DNA of 64,000 nucleotides from Gammaproteobacteria bacterium (GTDB lineage Bacteria > Pseudomonadota > Gammaproteobacteria > Thiohalomonadales > Thiohalomonadaceae). The DNA is taken from positions 54,882 to 118,881 of the forward strand of contig QKED01000087.1 of the NCBI GenBank assembly GCA_003252455.1. The letters run 5' to 3'. A program made the translations under genes and the position numbers. Of this stretch, positions 34,516 through 42,546 are shown in pieces. Numbering within the stretch: the stretch's first letter is position 1; each line of letters begins with the position of its first letter. The notes under the pieces were generated by a model. That model made no database searches. It had not been told where the DNA came from and saw only the letters and a list, made by a program, of their open reading frames with translations.

Positions 34516-35679
34516 ATGACCGACCGCCTCCCCCCCCTCGGCCTCTACCTGCACTACCCCTGGTGCCTGCGCAAGTGCCCCTACTGCGACTTCAACTCCC
34601 ACGCCTGTGAGGGCGCCGCGCCCGACCGTGCCTGGGCCGACGCCCTGCTCCGCGACCTGGAGCAGGAGCTGCCGCTGGTCTGGGGTCGGCGCGTGCGCAC
34701 GATCTTCATCGGCGGCGGCACCCCCAGCCTGGTCGCCCCCGAGGCGCTCGACCGCCTCTTCAGCGGCCTGCGCGCGCGCCTCGACATCGCCCCCGACGCC
34801 GAGGTCACCCTGGAGGCCAACCCCGGCGCCAGCGAGGCGGCGCGCTTCAAGGAGTACCACGCCCTCGGCGTCAATCGCCTCTCCATCGGCGTGCAGTCCC
34901 TCGACGACGACCTACTGCCGCGCATCGGGCGCATCCACGATCGGCGCGGCGCCTGGCGCGCCATCGAGGCGGCGCACGACGCGGGCTTTGCACGCATCAA
35001 CCTCGACCTGATGTTCGGCCTGCCCAAACAGACCCCGCCCGGCGCGCTCAAGGAGCTGGAGGAGGCGCTGGCCCTGGAGCCGCACCACCTCTCCTACTAC
35101 CAGCTCACCCTGGAGCCGCACACCGCCTTCGGCCACACCCCACCCGAGCTGCCCGACGAGGATCTCGTCTGGCGCATGCAGGAGCAGGGCGAACGGCGCC
35201 TCGCGGAGGCGGGCTTCGACCACTACGAGGTCTCCGCTTACGCCCGCCCCGGCCAACAGTGCCGCCACAACCTCGGCTACTGGCGCTTCGGCGACTACCT
35301 CGGCCTCGGCCCCGGCGCCCACGGCAAGCTCACCGCGCCCGAGCCCTTCACCATCACCCGGCGCTGGAAGCAGCGCGCGCCCGAGGCCTATCTACGCGAG
35401 GCCCACGGCCCCGGTGTGGTCGCCGGAGAGGAGCGCGTCGACGGGCGCGACCTCCCCTTCGAGTTCATGCTCAACGCCCTGCGCCTGACCCACGGCGTCG
35501 AGCCCGAGCTGTTCGAGCAGCACACCGGCCTACCGCTGGAGGTGATCGAGGCCCCGCTGCTGCGCGCCCGCGAACGGGGTCTACTCGACGAGGACGAGGA
35601 GCAGATCCGCCCCACCGAGCGGGGGCGGCAGTTTCTCAACGACCTCATCGAGCTGTTTCTGCCTGAGTCTGACACCTGA
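34516..35679 (+). CDS. hemW: Radical SAM heme chaperone HemW
   Basis: 387 residues. The radical SAM cluster motif is CLRKCPYC (YPWCLRKCPYCDFNSH), followed by FIGGGTPSL, TLEANPGA, RLSIGVQSLDD, INLDLMFGLPKQT and the C-terminal HemN-like domain (LPFEFMLNALRL). HemW inserts heme into respiratory proteins and is not a coproporphyrinogen oxidase: it has the HNLGYW and GLGPGAHG marks of HemW. Start ATG 34516 (MTDRLPPLG) is set by similarity; an upstream extension overlaps the Cys-rich gene in another frame. Confidence 0.93.
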   Translation: MTDRLPPLGLYLHYPWCLRKCPYCDFNSHACEGAAPDRAWADALLRDLEQELPLVWGRRVRTIFIGGGTPSLVAPEALDRLFSGLRARLDIAPDAEVTLEANPGASEAARFKEYHALGVNRLSIGVQSLDDDLLPRIGRIHDRRGAWRAIEAAHDAGFARINLDLMFGLPKQTPPGALKELEEALALEPHHLSYYQLTLEPHTAFGHTPPELPDEDLVWRMQEQGERRLAEAGFDHYEVSAYARPGQQCRHNLGYWRFGDYLGLGPGAHGKLTAPEPFTITRRWKQRAPEAYLREAHGPGVVAGEERVDGRDLPFEFMLNALRLTHGVEPELFEQHTGLPLEVIEAPLLRARERGLLDEDEEQIRPTERGRQFLNDLIELFLPESDT

Positions 35680-35707
35680 GCCTGCGGCAGAGCGCCGTTT
35701 AGCACCT

Positions 35708-36499
35708 TTACTCGCCCTGCTCACCACAGTCACAGAGCGCGGCACCGCCACCCTCCGCCCCCTCGCCACAGCCGAGCACGATACGGTTCTTGCCCGCCCG
35801 CTTCGCCGCATAGAGCGCGTTATCGGCCCGGCGCATCAGCGCGTCGATCTCCTCGCAACAACCGGGGTTGTAGTCGGCGACACCGATGCTGATGGTGTAG
35901 CGAATCACCGCTCCGGCGTAGAGCACCTGGCCCTCCTCCACGGCGCGGCGGATCTTCTCCAAGGCAATCTGTGACTCCTCGATGCGCGTCTCGTACATCG
36001 CCACGGCAAACTCCTCACCACCGACGCGCCCGATAAGGTCACTCTGGCGCAGGATGGCGCTGACACGCTGTGCGAACGCCTTGAGCACGGCGTCTCCTGC
36101 ACCGTGGCCGAGGCTGTCGTTGATCTGCTTGAAGTCGTCGAGGTCGATGATCGCCAGGGCGAGCGCCTTATCGTGCCGCCGACACTGGTGGATCAGCGTC
36201 TCGCAACTCTCGAAGAAGGAGCGCCGCGCCATCACCCCGGTGAGCGGGTCGTAGGTGGCCAACTGGCGCTGCTCCAGCTCCAGACGATGGATACGAAACA
36301 GCAGTCCCATGACGTACCAGGTCATGCTCGGGGCGATGAGCGCCGGGGCGAGGATGGCGATGCCGATGAGGGTCACGGTCACCGGCTCACCGACGGCGAG
36401 CAGCGACGACACGGTGATGCTCACCGAGAGGGCGATGGAGAGCAGGGTGATGGCCACCACGCTGCCGATCCGCCCGATACGGATGATCACCTCACGCAT
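35708..36499 (-). CDS. Membrane diguanylate cyclase
   Basis: 263 residues. Two N-terminal TM segments (about 12-35 and 42-66) precede a GGDEF domain (about 80-245) with an intact active site RVGGEEFAVAMY and DPLTGVMARRSFF. An upstream R-x-x-D inhibitory I-site appears present as RQSDLIG four residues ahead of the signature. It is predicted to synthesise c-di-GMP at the inner membrane. The last 18 residues are Gly/Cys-rich and unlike the family. It is convergent with hemW, with a 28-bp gap. Confidence 0.92.
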   Translation of the reverse strand: MREVIIRIGRIGSVVAITLLSIALSVSITVSSLLAVGEPVTVTLIGIAILAPALIAPSMTWYVMGLLFRIHRLELEQRQLATYDPLTGVMARRSFFESCETLIHQCRRHDKALALAIIDLDDFKQINDSLGHGAGDAVLKAFAQRVSAILRQSDLIGRVGGEEFAVAMYETRIEESQIALEKIRRAVEEGQVLYAGAVIRYTISIGVADYNPGCCEEIDALMRRADNALYAAKRAGKNRIVLGCGEGAEGGGAALCDCGEQGE

Positions 36500-36525
36500 C
36501 GCCCCGCTCCAGCACGCGCATCAGG

Positions 36526-37116
36526 CTAGACCCGTCGCGCCAGGAGCTGCACCACCGCACCGAGCCCCTGGTGATAGCGCCCCTCGTGCACCTCGCGCTC
36601 GCACTCCACCAGATGTATCGGCTCCAGGGCGGCGAACTCGGCGCGCAGCCCCTCGGCCTCCATCATCATCTCCGCCACCGGCGGACCGCCGCTCTGATAG
36701 TGCAGTTGTGCCGGTGTGTAGGCCTCCAGCAGGAGCACGCCGCCGGGGCGCAGCCCCGCGACGACCCGCGCGTGCAGGTCACGACGTAGCGGTGCCGGCA
36801 GGTGACAGAAGATGGAGACGATGGCATCCCACGCCCCGGGTTCGATGACAAACTCGGCCAGGTCGGCGTGGTGGGTGGTGATGGTCACCCCGCGCTCGGC
36901 GGCGAGGCGCTGCGCCTTGGCCAACCCCACCTCCGAGAGGTCCACGGCACTCACCGCGAAGCCCCGCTCGGCGAGCCAGACGGCGTTGCGCCCCTCCCCC
37001 TCGGCGAGACACAGCACCCGTCCGGCGGGGGGCAGGGCCGTGTGCCACTCCACCAGAAAGTCGTTCGGCGCGGTGCCGTAGGCAAACTCGGCGCCAGCGT
37101 AGCGTTCGTTCCACAT
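36526..37116 (-). CDS. Class I SAM-dependent methyltransferase (TehB/UbiE-like)
   Basis: 196 residues starting MWNERYAGAEFAYGTAPNDF, with RVLCLAEGEGRNAVWLAERG as the SAM motif, VSAVDLSEVGLAKA and WDAIVSIFCHLP. It is close to the 'thiopurine/tellurite-like' methyltransferases often annotated TehB-like. Substrate unknown. Start 37116 is chosen because the 'MW-x-x-R[YF]' opening is the family start; an in-frame start at 37164 would add 16 basic residues. Confidence 0.85.
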   Translation of the reverse strand: MWNERYAGAEFAYGTAPNDFLVEWHTALPPAGRVLCLAEGEGRNAVWLAERGFAVSAVDLSEVGLAKAQRLAAERGVTITTHHADLAEFVIEPGAWDAIVSIFCHLPAPLRRDLHARVVAGLRPGGVLLLEAYTPAQLHYQSGGPPVAEMMMEAEGLRAEFAALEPIHLVECEREVHEGRYHQGLGAVVQLLARRV

Positions 37117-37250
37117 GCGAGACCTCGGTGCGTATGGTGCGACGGATCTGCCGCGAGCGAACATTTTTCCCCACTCTCGCCCCCGTTACCGGGATGAAGC
37201 TCACCCACTGTGCCCATACAATAGGGGCATAGCCACCAGCGGAGCCCAGC

Positions 37251-37472
37251 ATGTCCAGCGGCGAACTCATCTCCATCCTGATCAACATCGGCGTCGGCCT
37301 CTACTTCGCCTACTACTATCCACGCGACCTGCAGAAGCGCCTCGGTGCGGGGCGCATCCCCCCGCTCTTCGCCTTGCTGCTGCGCATCCTGCCGCCCATC
37401 GGCTGGGCGCTGATCCTCGGCTCCGTGGGCTATGCCTGCGCCCGCCTACTGTTCGGCTTCACGCCCGCGTGA
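37251..37472 (+). CDS. Small two-TM membrane protein
   Basis: 73 residues with hydrophobic stretches at about 5-23 and 40-66, separated by a basic loop PRDLQKRLGAGRIPP. GGAG lies seven bases before the ATG. Its stop overlaps the GTG of the fructokinase gene, so it is translated as part of that unit. I recognise no family; function unknown. Confidence 0.7.
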   Translation: MSSGELISILINIGVGLYFAYYYPRDLQKRLGAGRIPPLFALLLRILPPIGWALILGSVGYACARLLFGFTPA

Positions 37473-38371
37473 CGCTGCGTCTCGGCATCGACCTGGGGGG
37501 GACCAAGATCGAGGTGGGGGCGCTCGACGCCGAGGGCGCACTGGTACTGCGCCGCCGTCGTCCCACCCCGCGTCACGACTACGTGGCGCTCTTGCACACC
37601 ATCACCGAACTCGTGCACGAGGCGGAGCAGGCGCTGGGCACGCGTGGCAGCGTCGGCGTCGGTATCCCCGGCGCCCTCTCGCGGGTCAGCGGACGGGTGA
37701 AGAACGCCAACTCCACCTGGCTCAACGACCGCCCCCTGCAGCAGGACCTCGAAGCACTCCTCGCCCGCCCGGTACGCCTGGCCAACGACGCCAACTGCTT
37801 CGCCCTCTCCGAGGCGGTGGACGGGGCCGCAGCGGGAGAGCGTGTGGTGTTCGGGGTGATCCTCGGCACGGGCACCGGTGGCGGCATCGTCATCGACGGG
37901 GCACCGCTGGCCGGGCGCAACGCCATCGCCGGTGAGTGGGGCCACAACCCGCTCCCCTGGCCGACCCCGGAGGAGCAGCCCGGTCCCACCTGCTGGTGTG
38001 GCAAACAGGGCTGCATCGAGACCTGGCTCTGTGGCCCGGCCCTCGCCACCGACCACCAGCGCGTCACCGGTCAAACCGCCAGCGCCGAGGCGATCGCCGC
38101 GGCCGCCGTGCAGGGCGACGCCCAGGCCGAGGCGACCCTGCAACGCTACGAAGCGCGCCTGGCACGTGCCCTGGCCGGGGTGATCAACACCCTCGACCCG
38201 GACGCCATCGTCCTCGGCGGCGGCCTCTCCAACCTCGACCGGCTCTACACCCAGGTGCCGAGCCTGTGGGGCCAATGGGTCTTCTCCGACCAGTGCGACA
38301 CCCCCCTGCTACGCCACCGCCACGGCGACTCCAGCGGTGTGCGTGGCGCCGCCTGGCTCTGGCCCGCCTGA
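37469..38371 (+). CDS. mak: Fructokinase, ROK family (Mak)
   Basis: 300 residues from GTG 37469 (MTLRLGIDLGGTKIEVG), overlapping the preceding stop by 4 bp. It follows E. coli Mak closely: RRPTPRHDY, GIPGALSRVSGRVKNANSTW, LANDANCFALSEAVDGAAAG, GEWGHNPLPW, the zinc-type ROK signature CWCGKQGCIETW, VINTLDPDAIVLGGGLSN, and the ending HGDSSGVRGAAWLWP. It phosphorylates fructose (and weakly other hexoses) to the 6-phosphate. An autotroph could use it in storage-sugar turnover. Confidence 0.93.
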   Translation: MTLRLGIDLGGTKIEVGALDAEGALVLRRRRPTPRHDYVALLHTITELVHEAEQALGTRGSVGVGIPGALSRVSGRVKNANSTWLNDRPLQQDLEALLARPVRLANDANCFALSEAVDGAAAGERVVFGVILGTGTGGGIVIDGAPLAGRNAIAGEWGHNPLPWPTPEEQPGPTCWCGKQGCIETWLCGPALATDHQRVTGQTASAEAIAAAAVQGDAQAEATLQRYEARLARALAGVINTLDPDAIVLGGGLSNLDRLYTQVPSLWGQWVFSDQCDTPLLRHRHGDSSGVRGAAWLWPA

Positions 38372-38715
38372 TGCGCCGCGCTCAAGGCCGAACCCCCGGC
38401 GCTGCTCGAAGCCCCCCCGCTCAGCCGCCGCGGCTACTGGAACGTGCCCTTCAGCGCGATCTCTTCGCCTACGGCAACGCGGACAAGCACATGATCCGCG
38501 CCAAGGACACCACCCAGAAGAGGCTCGTCCACTGCGGTGCGTCGCGTATCGGCTTTCTCGCTTGAGCGCCCGCCATCGCGATGTGCACTGCCGCACAAAG
38601 CAGCGCTAAACCCCTTTAGAGCCCAGGCGATCGCCCCAAGGAGATGCGAGAAACAGGCACAATAGTCTGTCGCCCCCCCCCCTTCTGGGCCTAAACCAAC
38701 AATGAGGATCCACCC
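38372..38715 (+). other. 344-bp gap with a possible decayed coding remnant
   Basis: Frame 1 directly after mak reads ALKAEPPALLEAPPLSRRGY and stops near 38494. Another frame then continues LFAYGNADKHMIRAKDTTQK to a stop at 38565. The composition looks coding but neither piece has a credible start, as if one short gene had been frameshifted. I do not recognise the parent. From 38570 to 38715 there is only the leader of the next gene, including a C9 run near 38675. Confidence 0.3.
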
Positions 38716-39102
38716 ATGATGCACGTTCGCAAGATGACCACCCTGTTCGCCGCCCTGGCCCTGTTCAGCGCCCAGATGGCACCGCTGCAGGCCGCCATGC
38801 TCAGCACCGGCGAGGTGCAACAGCAGCAGCGCCACCAACTGGCCAAAGCGCAGCTGATGGCCGCCTTGGAGCGTAGCGAGGTGCAGCAGAAGCTCACCGC
38901 CATGGGCGTCGACATCGACCAGGCCAAGGCGCGTGTCGCCACCCTCACCGAAGCGGAGATCGCCCAGCTCAACCAGGGCATCAACGACCTCCCCGCCGGT
39001 AGCGACTTCCTCGGCGTAGCGCTCACCATTTTCATCATCTTCGTCATCACCGACATGCTCGGCGCTACCGACGTCTTCACCTTCGTCCACCCCATCCGCT
39101 AA
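38716..39102 (+). CDS. PA2779-family small secreted/membrane protein
   Basis: 128 residues with an N-terminal signal (MMHVRKMTTLFAALALFSAQ), a Gln-rich helical part (about 30-90) with VQQKLTAMGVDIDQAKARVA and LTEAEIAQLNQGINDLPAG, and a C-terminal TM helix (about 97-118). The pattern 'LxxxGVDxxxAxxRVxxLTxxE' is that of the PA2779 family, nearly always next to a PA2778-type cysteine peptidase, as here (next gene 3 bp later). GAGG precedes the ATG. The function of the pair is unknown. Confidence 0.85.
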   Translation: MMHVRKMTTLFAALALFSAQMAPLQAAMLSTGEVQQQQRHQLAKAQLMAALERSEVQQKLTAMGVDIDQAKARVATLTEAEIAQLNQGINDLPAGSDFLGVALTIFIIFVITDMLGATDVFTFVHPIR

Positions 39103-39105
39103 GGC

Positions 39106-40119
39106 GTGACGCGCCTCGGCGCCCTTCTGCTGAGCGGCTGGGTGTTGCTGCTCGGCGGCTGCGCCATCGCCCCGCCCGTCGCCTACGACCGTGCGGGGCT
39201 GGCGCAGCGCCAGCCGCCACGCCTCACCCTCGACCAGGTGCCCTTCTTCCCCCAGGAGCGGCTCCAGTGTGGCCCCGCCGCACTCGCCACCGCGCTGGTC
39301 TACCAAGGGGTCGAGACCCGCCCCGAGGCGCTCGAACCCCTGCTCTTCATCCCCGCCCGCGAAGGCACCCTGGCCCTCGAACTGAAGGCCGCGCCACGCC
39401 GCTTCGGCCTCATCGCGCCACGCCTCGACGGCAGTCTGGAGGCGCTGCTCGACACCCTGGCCGAGGGCTACCCGGTGGTGGTGCTACAGAACCTCGGCCT
39501 CGACTGGCTACCCCAGTGGCACTACGCCGTAGTGGTCGGCTACGACCTGCCCGAGCAGACCCTGCTGCTCAACTCCGGCGAGCACCGCCACTACCGCCTC
39601 GCCATCGGCACCTTCCTACACACCTGGGCGCGTGCCAAACAGTGGGCCGTCGTGCCGAGCCACCCCGCACGCCCACCCACCAGCGTCACCCCCGAGGCGC
39701 TACTCGACGAGGCGACTGCGCTGGAGCAGTTGGGTCACTACCGGGAGGCGGTCTCGCTCTATACCCAGCTGCAGGGCCGCCTGCCCGACGAGCCTCTGGT
39801 CCCCTTCGGGCTGGCCAACAGCCTGCATGCCTTGGGTGAGCCGACGGCGCTGGCGCACTACCTCGACCTGGTCGAGCAGCACCCGCAGTTCGTCTGGGGC
39901 TGGAACAACCTCGCCTTCGCCTTGGCCGCAGAGGGGTGCGGGACCACGGCACGCACGGCGATCGCCTGCGCCGTGCGTCTGGCACCGCAGCAGGCGGCGA
40001 TCATCGCCTCGCAAGAGGAGTTGGCGCGAGAGGAGTTGGCGAAAGCGAGCGGGGAGGATGCAGCGCACTGCCACCGCCTACCGAGGTGTGGCTACGAGCC
40101 GGAGAGAGGTCCTGAATAA
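39106..40119 (+). CDS. PA2778-family C39-like cysteine peptidase lipoprotein with TPR
   Basis: 337 residues from GTG 39106. Lipoprotein signal MTRLGALLLSGWVLLLGGCA, with Cys at about 19. A C39-type papain-fold domain (about 38-180) has the catalytic region ERLQCGPAALATALVYQG (Cys) and HYAVVVGYD (His). A TPR-like C-terminal part (about 195-300) follows with EQLGHYREAVSLYTQL. It probably processes or binds the adjacent PA2779-family protein (inference from constant pairing). It has a weak Shine-Dalgarno and is likely translated by coupling to the upstream gene. Confidence 0.85.
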   Translation: MTRLGALLLSGWVLLLGGCAIAPPVAYDRAGLAQRQPPRLTLDQVPFFPQERLQCGPAALATALVYQGVETRPEALEPLLFIPAREGTLALELKAAPRRFGLIAPRLDGSLEALLDTLAEGYPVVVLQNLGLDWLPQWHYAVVVGYDLPEQTLLLNSGEHRHYRLAIGTFLHTWARAKQWAVVPSHPARPPTSVTPEALLDEATALEQLGHYREAVSLYTQLQGRLPDEPLVPFGLANSLHALGEPTALAHYLDLVEQHPQFVWGWNNLAFALAAEGCGTTARTAIACAVRLAPQQAAIIASQEELAREELAKASGEDAAHCHRLPRCGYEPERGPE

Positions 40120-40163
40120 GAGGCAATCGGCAGATGATCGAGTATCAGGGTACGAACATGAGC

Positions 40164-40228
40164 CCCTCGCGGGCCTGGCCCGCTCCTACAGTCGTTCTCA
40201 TCGCGTAGGAGCGCCCCATGGGCGCGAC
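40164..40228. repeat. REP doublet, head to head
   Basis: On the minus strand GTAGGAGCGGGCCAGGCC (ending in CCGCGAGGG) occupies 40189-40164. On the plus strand GTAGGAGCGCCCCATGGG starts at 40205. Both have the GTAGGAGCG head followed by a short palindrome, as in Pseudomonas-type REP elements, and are separated by 15 bp, forming a BIME-like unit between converging genes. No RAYT transposase is in the window. Confidence 0.85.
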
Positions 40229-40264
40229 AGCCGTGCGGCAATACTAGACTCAACTGCGCAAACC

Positions 40265-41485
40265 TCAGAGCAGATAATCGGCCAGCAGCTCCAGCCAGTG
40301 CACCACGGGGCGAGAGGTGCCCGCCCCTAGGTGCAGCTGACAACCGATGTTGGCGGTGGCGATCACCTCCGGCTCTGGCCCTTCGAGGGCGGCGAGCTTG
40401 TTCGTGCGTAGCTGCTCGGAGATGGCCGGTTGCAGCAGCGAGTAGGTGCCCGCCGATCCGCAGCAGAGGTGGCTATCGGTCACCTCGGTGAGGCGAAAAC
40501 CGGCGCGCTGGAGCACCGCCTCCACGACACCGGCGAGCTGCTGGCCGTGTTGTAGGGTGCAGGGGCTGTGGAAGGCGACCAGGGGCAGCTGGTCGCGGAA
40601 CTGCGCGCGTGAGATCGGTAGCTCGCTGAGCAGCTCGCCGGGGTCTCGCGCCAGCTCGCTGATGCGTGCGGCCTTCTCGGCATAGGCGGGGTCGTGGCGC
40701 AGCAGGTGACCGTACTCCTTCACCGTGGCGCCGCAGCCGCTGGCGGTGATGAGGATCCCCTCCACCTTGCCCGCCTCGATGCGTGGCCACCAGGCGTCGA
40801 TGTTGCGGCGCATGAAGCCGTGCGCCTCTTCGCTGGCGCTCAGGTGGTGGCTCACCGCGCCACAGCAGCCCGCTTGCGGTGCGGCGTCGAGGCGGATGCC
40901 GAAGCGTCCGAGCAGGCGCCGTGCGGCGGCGTTGGTGCGCGGGGTGGCGACGCTCTGCACGCACCCCTCCAGCACCCACCAGCTGCGCATGGTGGTGTAG
41001 GCGTCCTCGGTTACCGGCGCTTGGCTGGGTGGCACCTTGGCCTTGAGCACGGCGGGCAGCAGTGGTCGCGCTAGGCGGCCAAGGGTGATGAGCGGCGCGA
41101 TCCGCGCCGGATAGGGCACCAGCTTACGCAGGGCGAGCCGCGCCAACTGCTCGCCCATGGGGCGCGGCAGCGCCTCCTCGGCCACCTCACGCCCGATGTC
41201 GAGCAGGCGCGAGTAGCGCACCCCGGAGGGGCAGGTGCTCTCGCAGGCACGACAGGTGAGGCAGCGGTCGAGGTGGCCGCGCAGGGTCGGGCTCACCGGC
41301 TCGCCCTCCAGCAGCCCTTTGATCTGGTAGATGCGCCCGCGCGGGCCGTCCAGCTCGTCCGCCAGCAGCTGGTAGGTGGGGCAGGTGGCGGTGCAGAAGC
41401 CGCAGTGGACGCAGCTGCGCAGGATCGCCTCCGCCTCCTCTCCGGCGTCGGTGTGCATGAAGTCGGGCGCGAGGTGGGTCTGCAT
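40265..41485 (-). CDS. glcF: Glycolate oxidase iron-sulfur subunit GlcF
   Basis: 406 residues. Two 4Fe-4S motifs CVHCGFCTATCP (about 26-37) and CLTCRACESTCP (about 75-86) are followed by two CCG domains (GCCGAVSHHL, CCGSAGTYSL) that bind further cofactors. It carries electrons from the GlcD/GlcE flavoproteins to the quinone pool at the membrane. It is last in the operon DUF1537 kinase-glcD-glcE-glcF, 2 bp after glcE. Confidence 0.95.
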   Translation of the reverse strand: MQTHLAPDFMHTDAGEEAEAILRSCVHCGFCTATCPTYQLLADELDGPRGRIYQIKGLLEGEPVSPTLRGHLDRCLTCRACESTCPSGVRYSRLLDIGREVAEEALPRPMGEQLARLALRKLVPYPARIAPLITLGRLARPLLPAVLKAKVPPSQAPVTEDAYTTMRSWWVLEGCVQSVATPRTNAAARRLLGRFGIRLDAAPQAGCCGAVSHHLSASEEAHGFMRRNIDAWWPRIEAGKVEGILITASGCGATVKEYGHLLRHDPAYAEKAARISELARDPGELLSELPISRAQFRDQLPLVAFHSPCTLQHGQQLAGVVEAVLQRAGFRLTEVTDSHLCCGSAGTYSLLQPAISEQLRTNKLAALEGPEPEVIATANIGCQLHLGAGTSRPVVHWLELLADYLL

Positions 41486-41487
41486 GG

Positions 41488-42546
41488 CTAGAGCTCGGGG
41501 TAGAGGCGACCGGGGTTAAACAGCCCGTGGGGGTCGAGGGCCTGCTTGAGCTGGCGGTGCAGGCGCAACATCGGCTCCGGCAGCGGGTGGAAGACGCTGG
41601 TCTCCAGCTCGCCACGAAACAGCGTGGCGTGGCCGCCGTGGGCCTCGGCCAGGGCGCGCACCTCGGCGGCTGAGGCAGGCCCCTTGTACCAGCGCAGCGC
41701 CCCGCCCCACTCGTAGAGCCACGCGCCCGGCAACCCAGCAGCGGGCGCGGCGGCGGCCAGCGAGAGGCGCCAGAGCGGGCCGGGGGCGGTGAAGAAGTCG
41801 AGTTGCTGTTCGCGCAGCTTGTGCCAGAAGCTGGCGGCGTTATCCAGCGGCTCACCGCCGACCACGGCGCGCGCCTCGTCCACCGCATCCGCGCTGCCGC
41901 AGAGGCGTAGGTAGAGCTGGCCTGCATGATGGCAGGTGGCGGAGAGCGGCAGCGATTCACGCCCGAGGTGCTGGAGCAGGTCGAGGGCCTGTGCGGCCTG
42001 CATCTCGCGCACCAGGGTCAGCTCCTCGGCGGGGCGCGGCAGCACCTTGAGCGACACCTCCAGCAGCACGCCGAGGGTGCCCATGGCCCCGGCCATCAGC
42101 CGCGAGACGTCGTACCCGGCGACGTTCTTCATCACCTCGCCGCCGAAGTGCAGCTGCTCGCCCTTGCCGTTGAGGATGCGCGAGCCGAGCACCAGGTCGC
42201 GCGCCGCGCCGCCGTAGGGGCGACGCGGTCCGGCGAGGTTGCAGGCGATGGTGCCGCCGAGGGTGGCCCCAGGGCCGAAGTGCGGCGGCTCGAAGGGGAG
42301 CATCTGCCCCTCGGCGGCGAGGGTCTGTTCGATCTCGGCAAGCGGGGTCCCGGCGCGGGCGGTCAGTACCAGTTCGGTGGGTTCGTAGTTGAAGATGCCG
42401 CGATGGCCGGAGAGGTCGAGCAACTCACCGGAACTCGGGTGGCCGTAGAAGGCCTTGCTGCCACCGCCCTGGATCACCAGCGGTGTGCGACCGGCGATGG
42501 CCGCCGCGACCTGCCCCTGTAGTACCTCACTCTGATCGCTGTTCAT
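41488..42546 (-). CDS. glcE: Glycolate oxidase FAD-binding subunit GlcE
   Basis: 352 residues with a PCMH-type FAD domain: TPLVIQGGGSKAFYG, GATLGGTIACNLAGPRRPYG and GEVMKNVAGYDVSRLMAGAMGTLG. GlcE is the second flavin subunit of the heterotrimer. Its ATG overlaps the glcD stop (TGATG), a typical coupling. Confidence 0.95.
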   Translation of the reverse strand: MNSDQSEVLQGQVAAAIAGRTPLVIQGGGSKAFYGHPSSGELLDLSGHRGIFNYEPTELVLTARAGTPLAEIEQTLAAEGQMLPFEPPHFGPGATLGGTIACNLAGPRRPYGGAARDLVLGSRILNGKGEQLHFGGEVMKNVAGYDVSRLMAGAMGTLGVLLEVSLKVLPRPAEELTLVREMQAAQALDLLQHLGRESLPLSATCHHAGQLYLRLCGSADAVDEARAVVGGEPLDNAASFWHKLREQQLDFFTAPGPLWRLSLAAAAPAAGLPGAWLYEWGGALRWYKGPASAAEVRALAEAHGGHATLFRGELETSVFHPLPEPMLRLHRQLKQALDPHGLFNPGRLYPEL

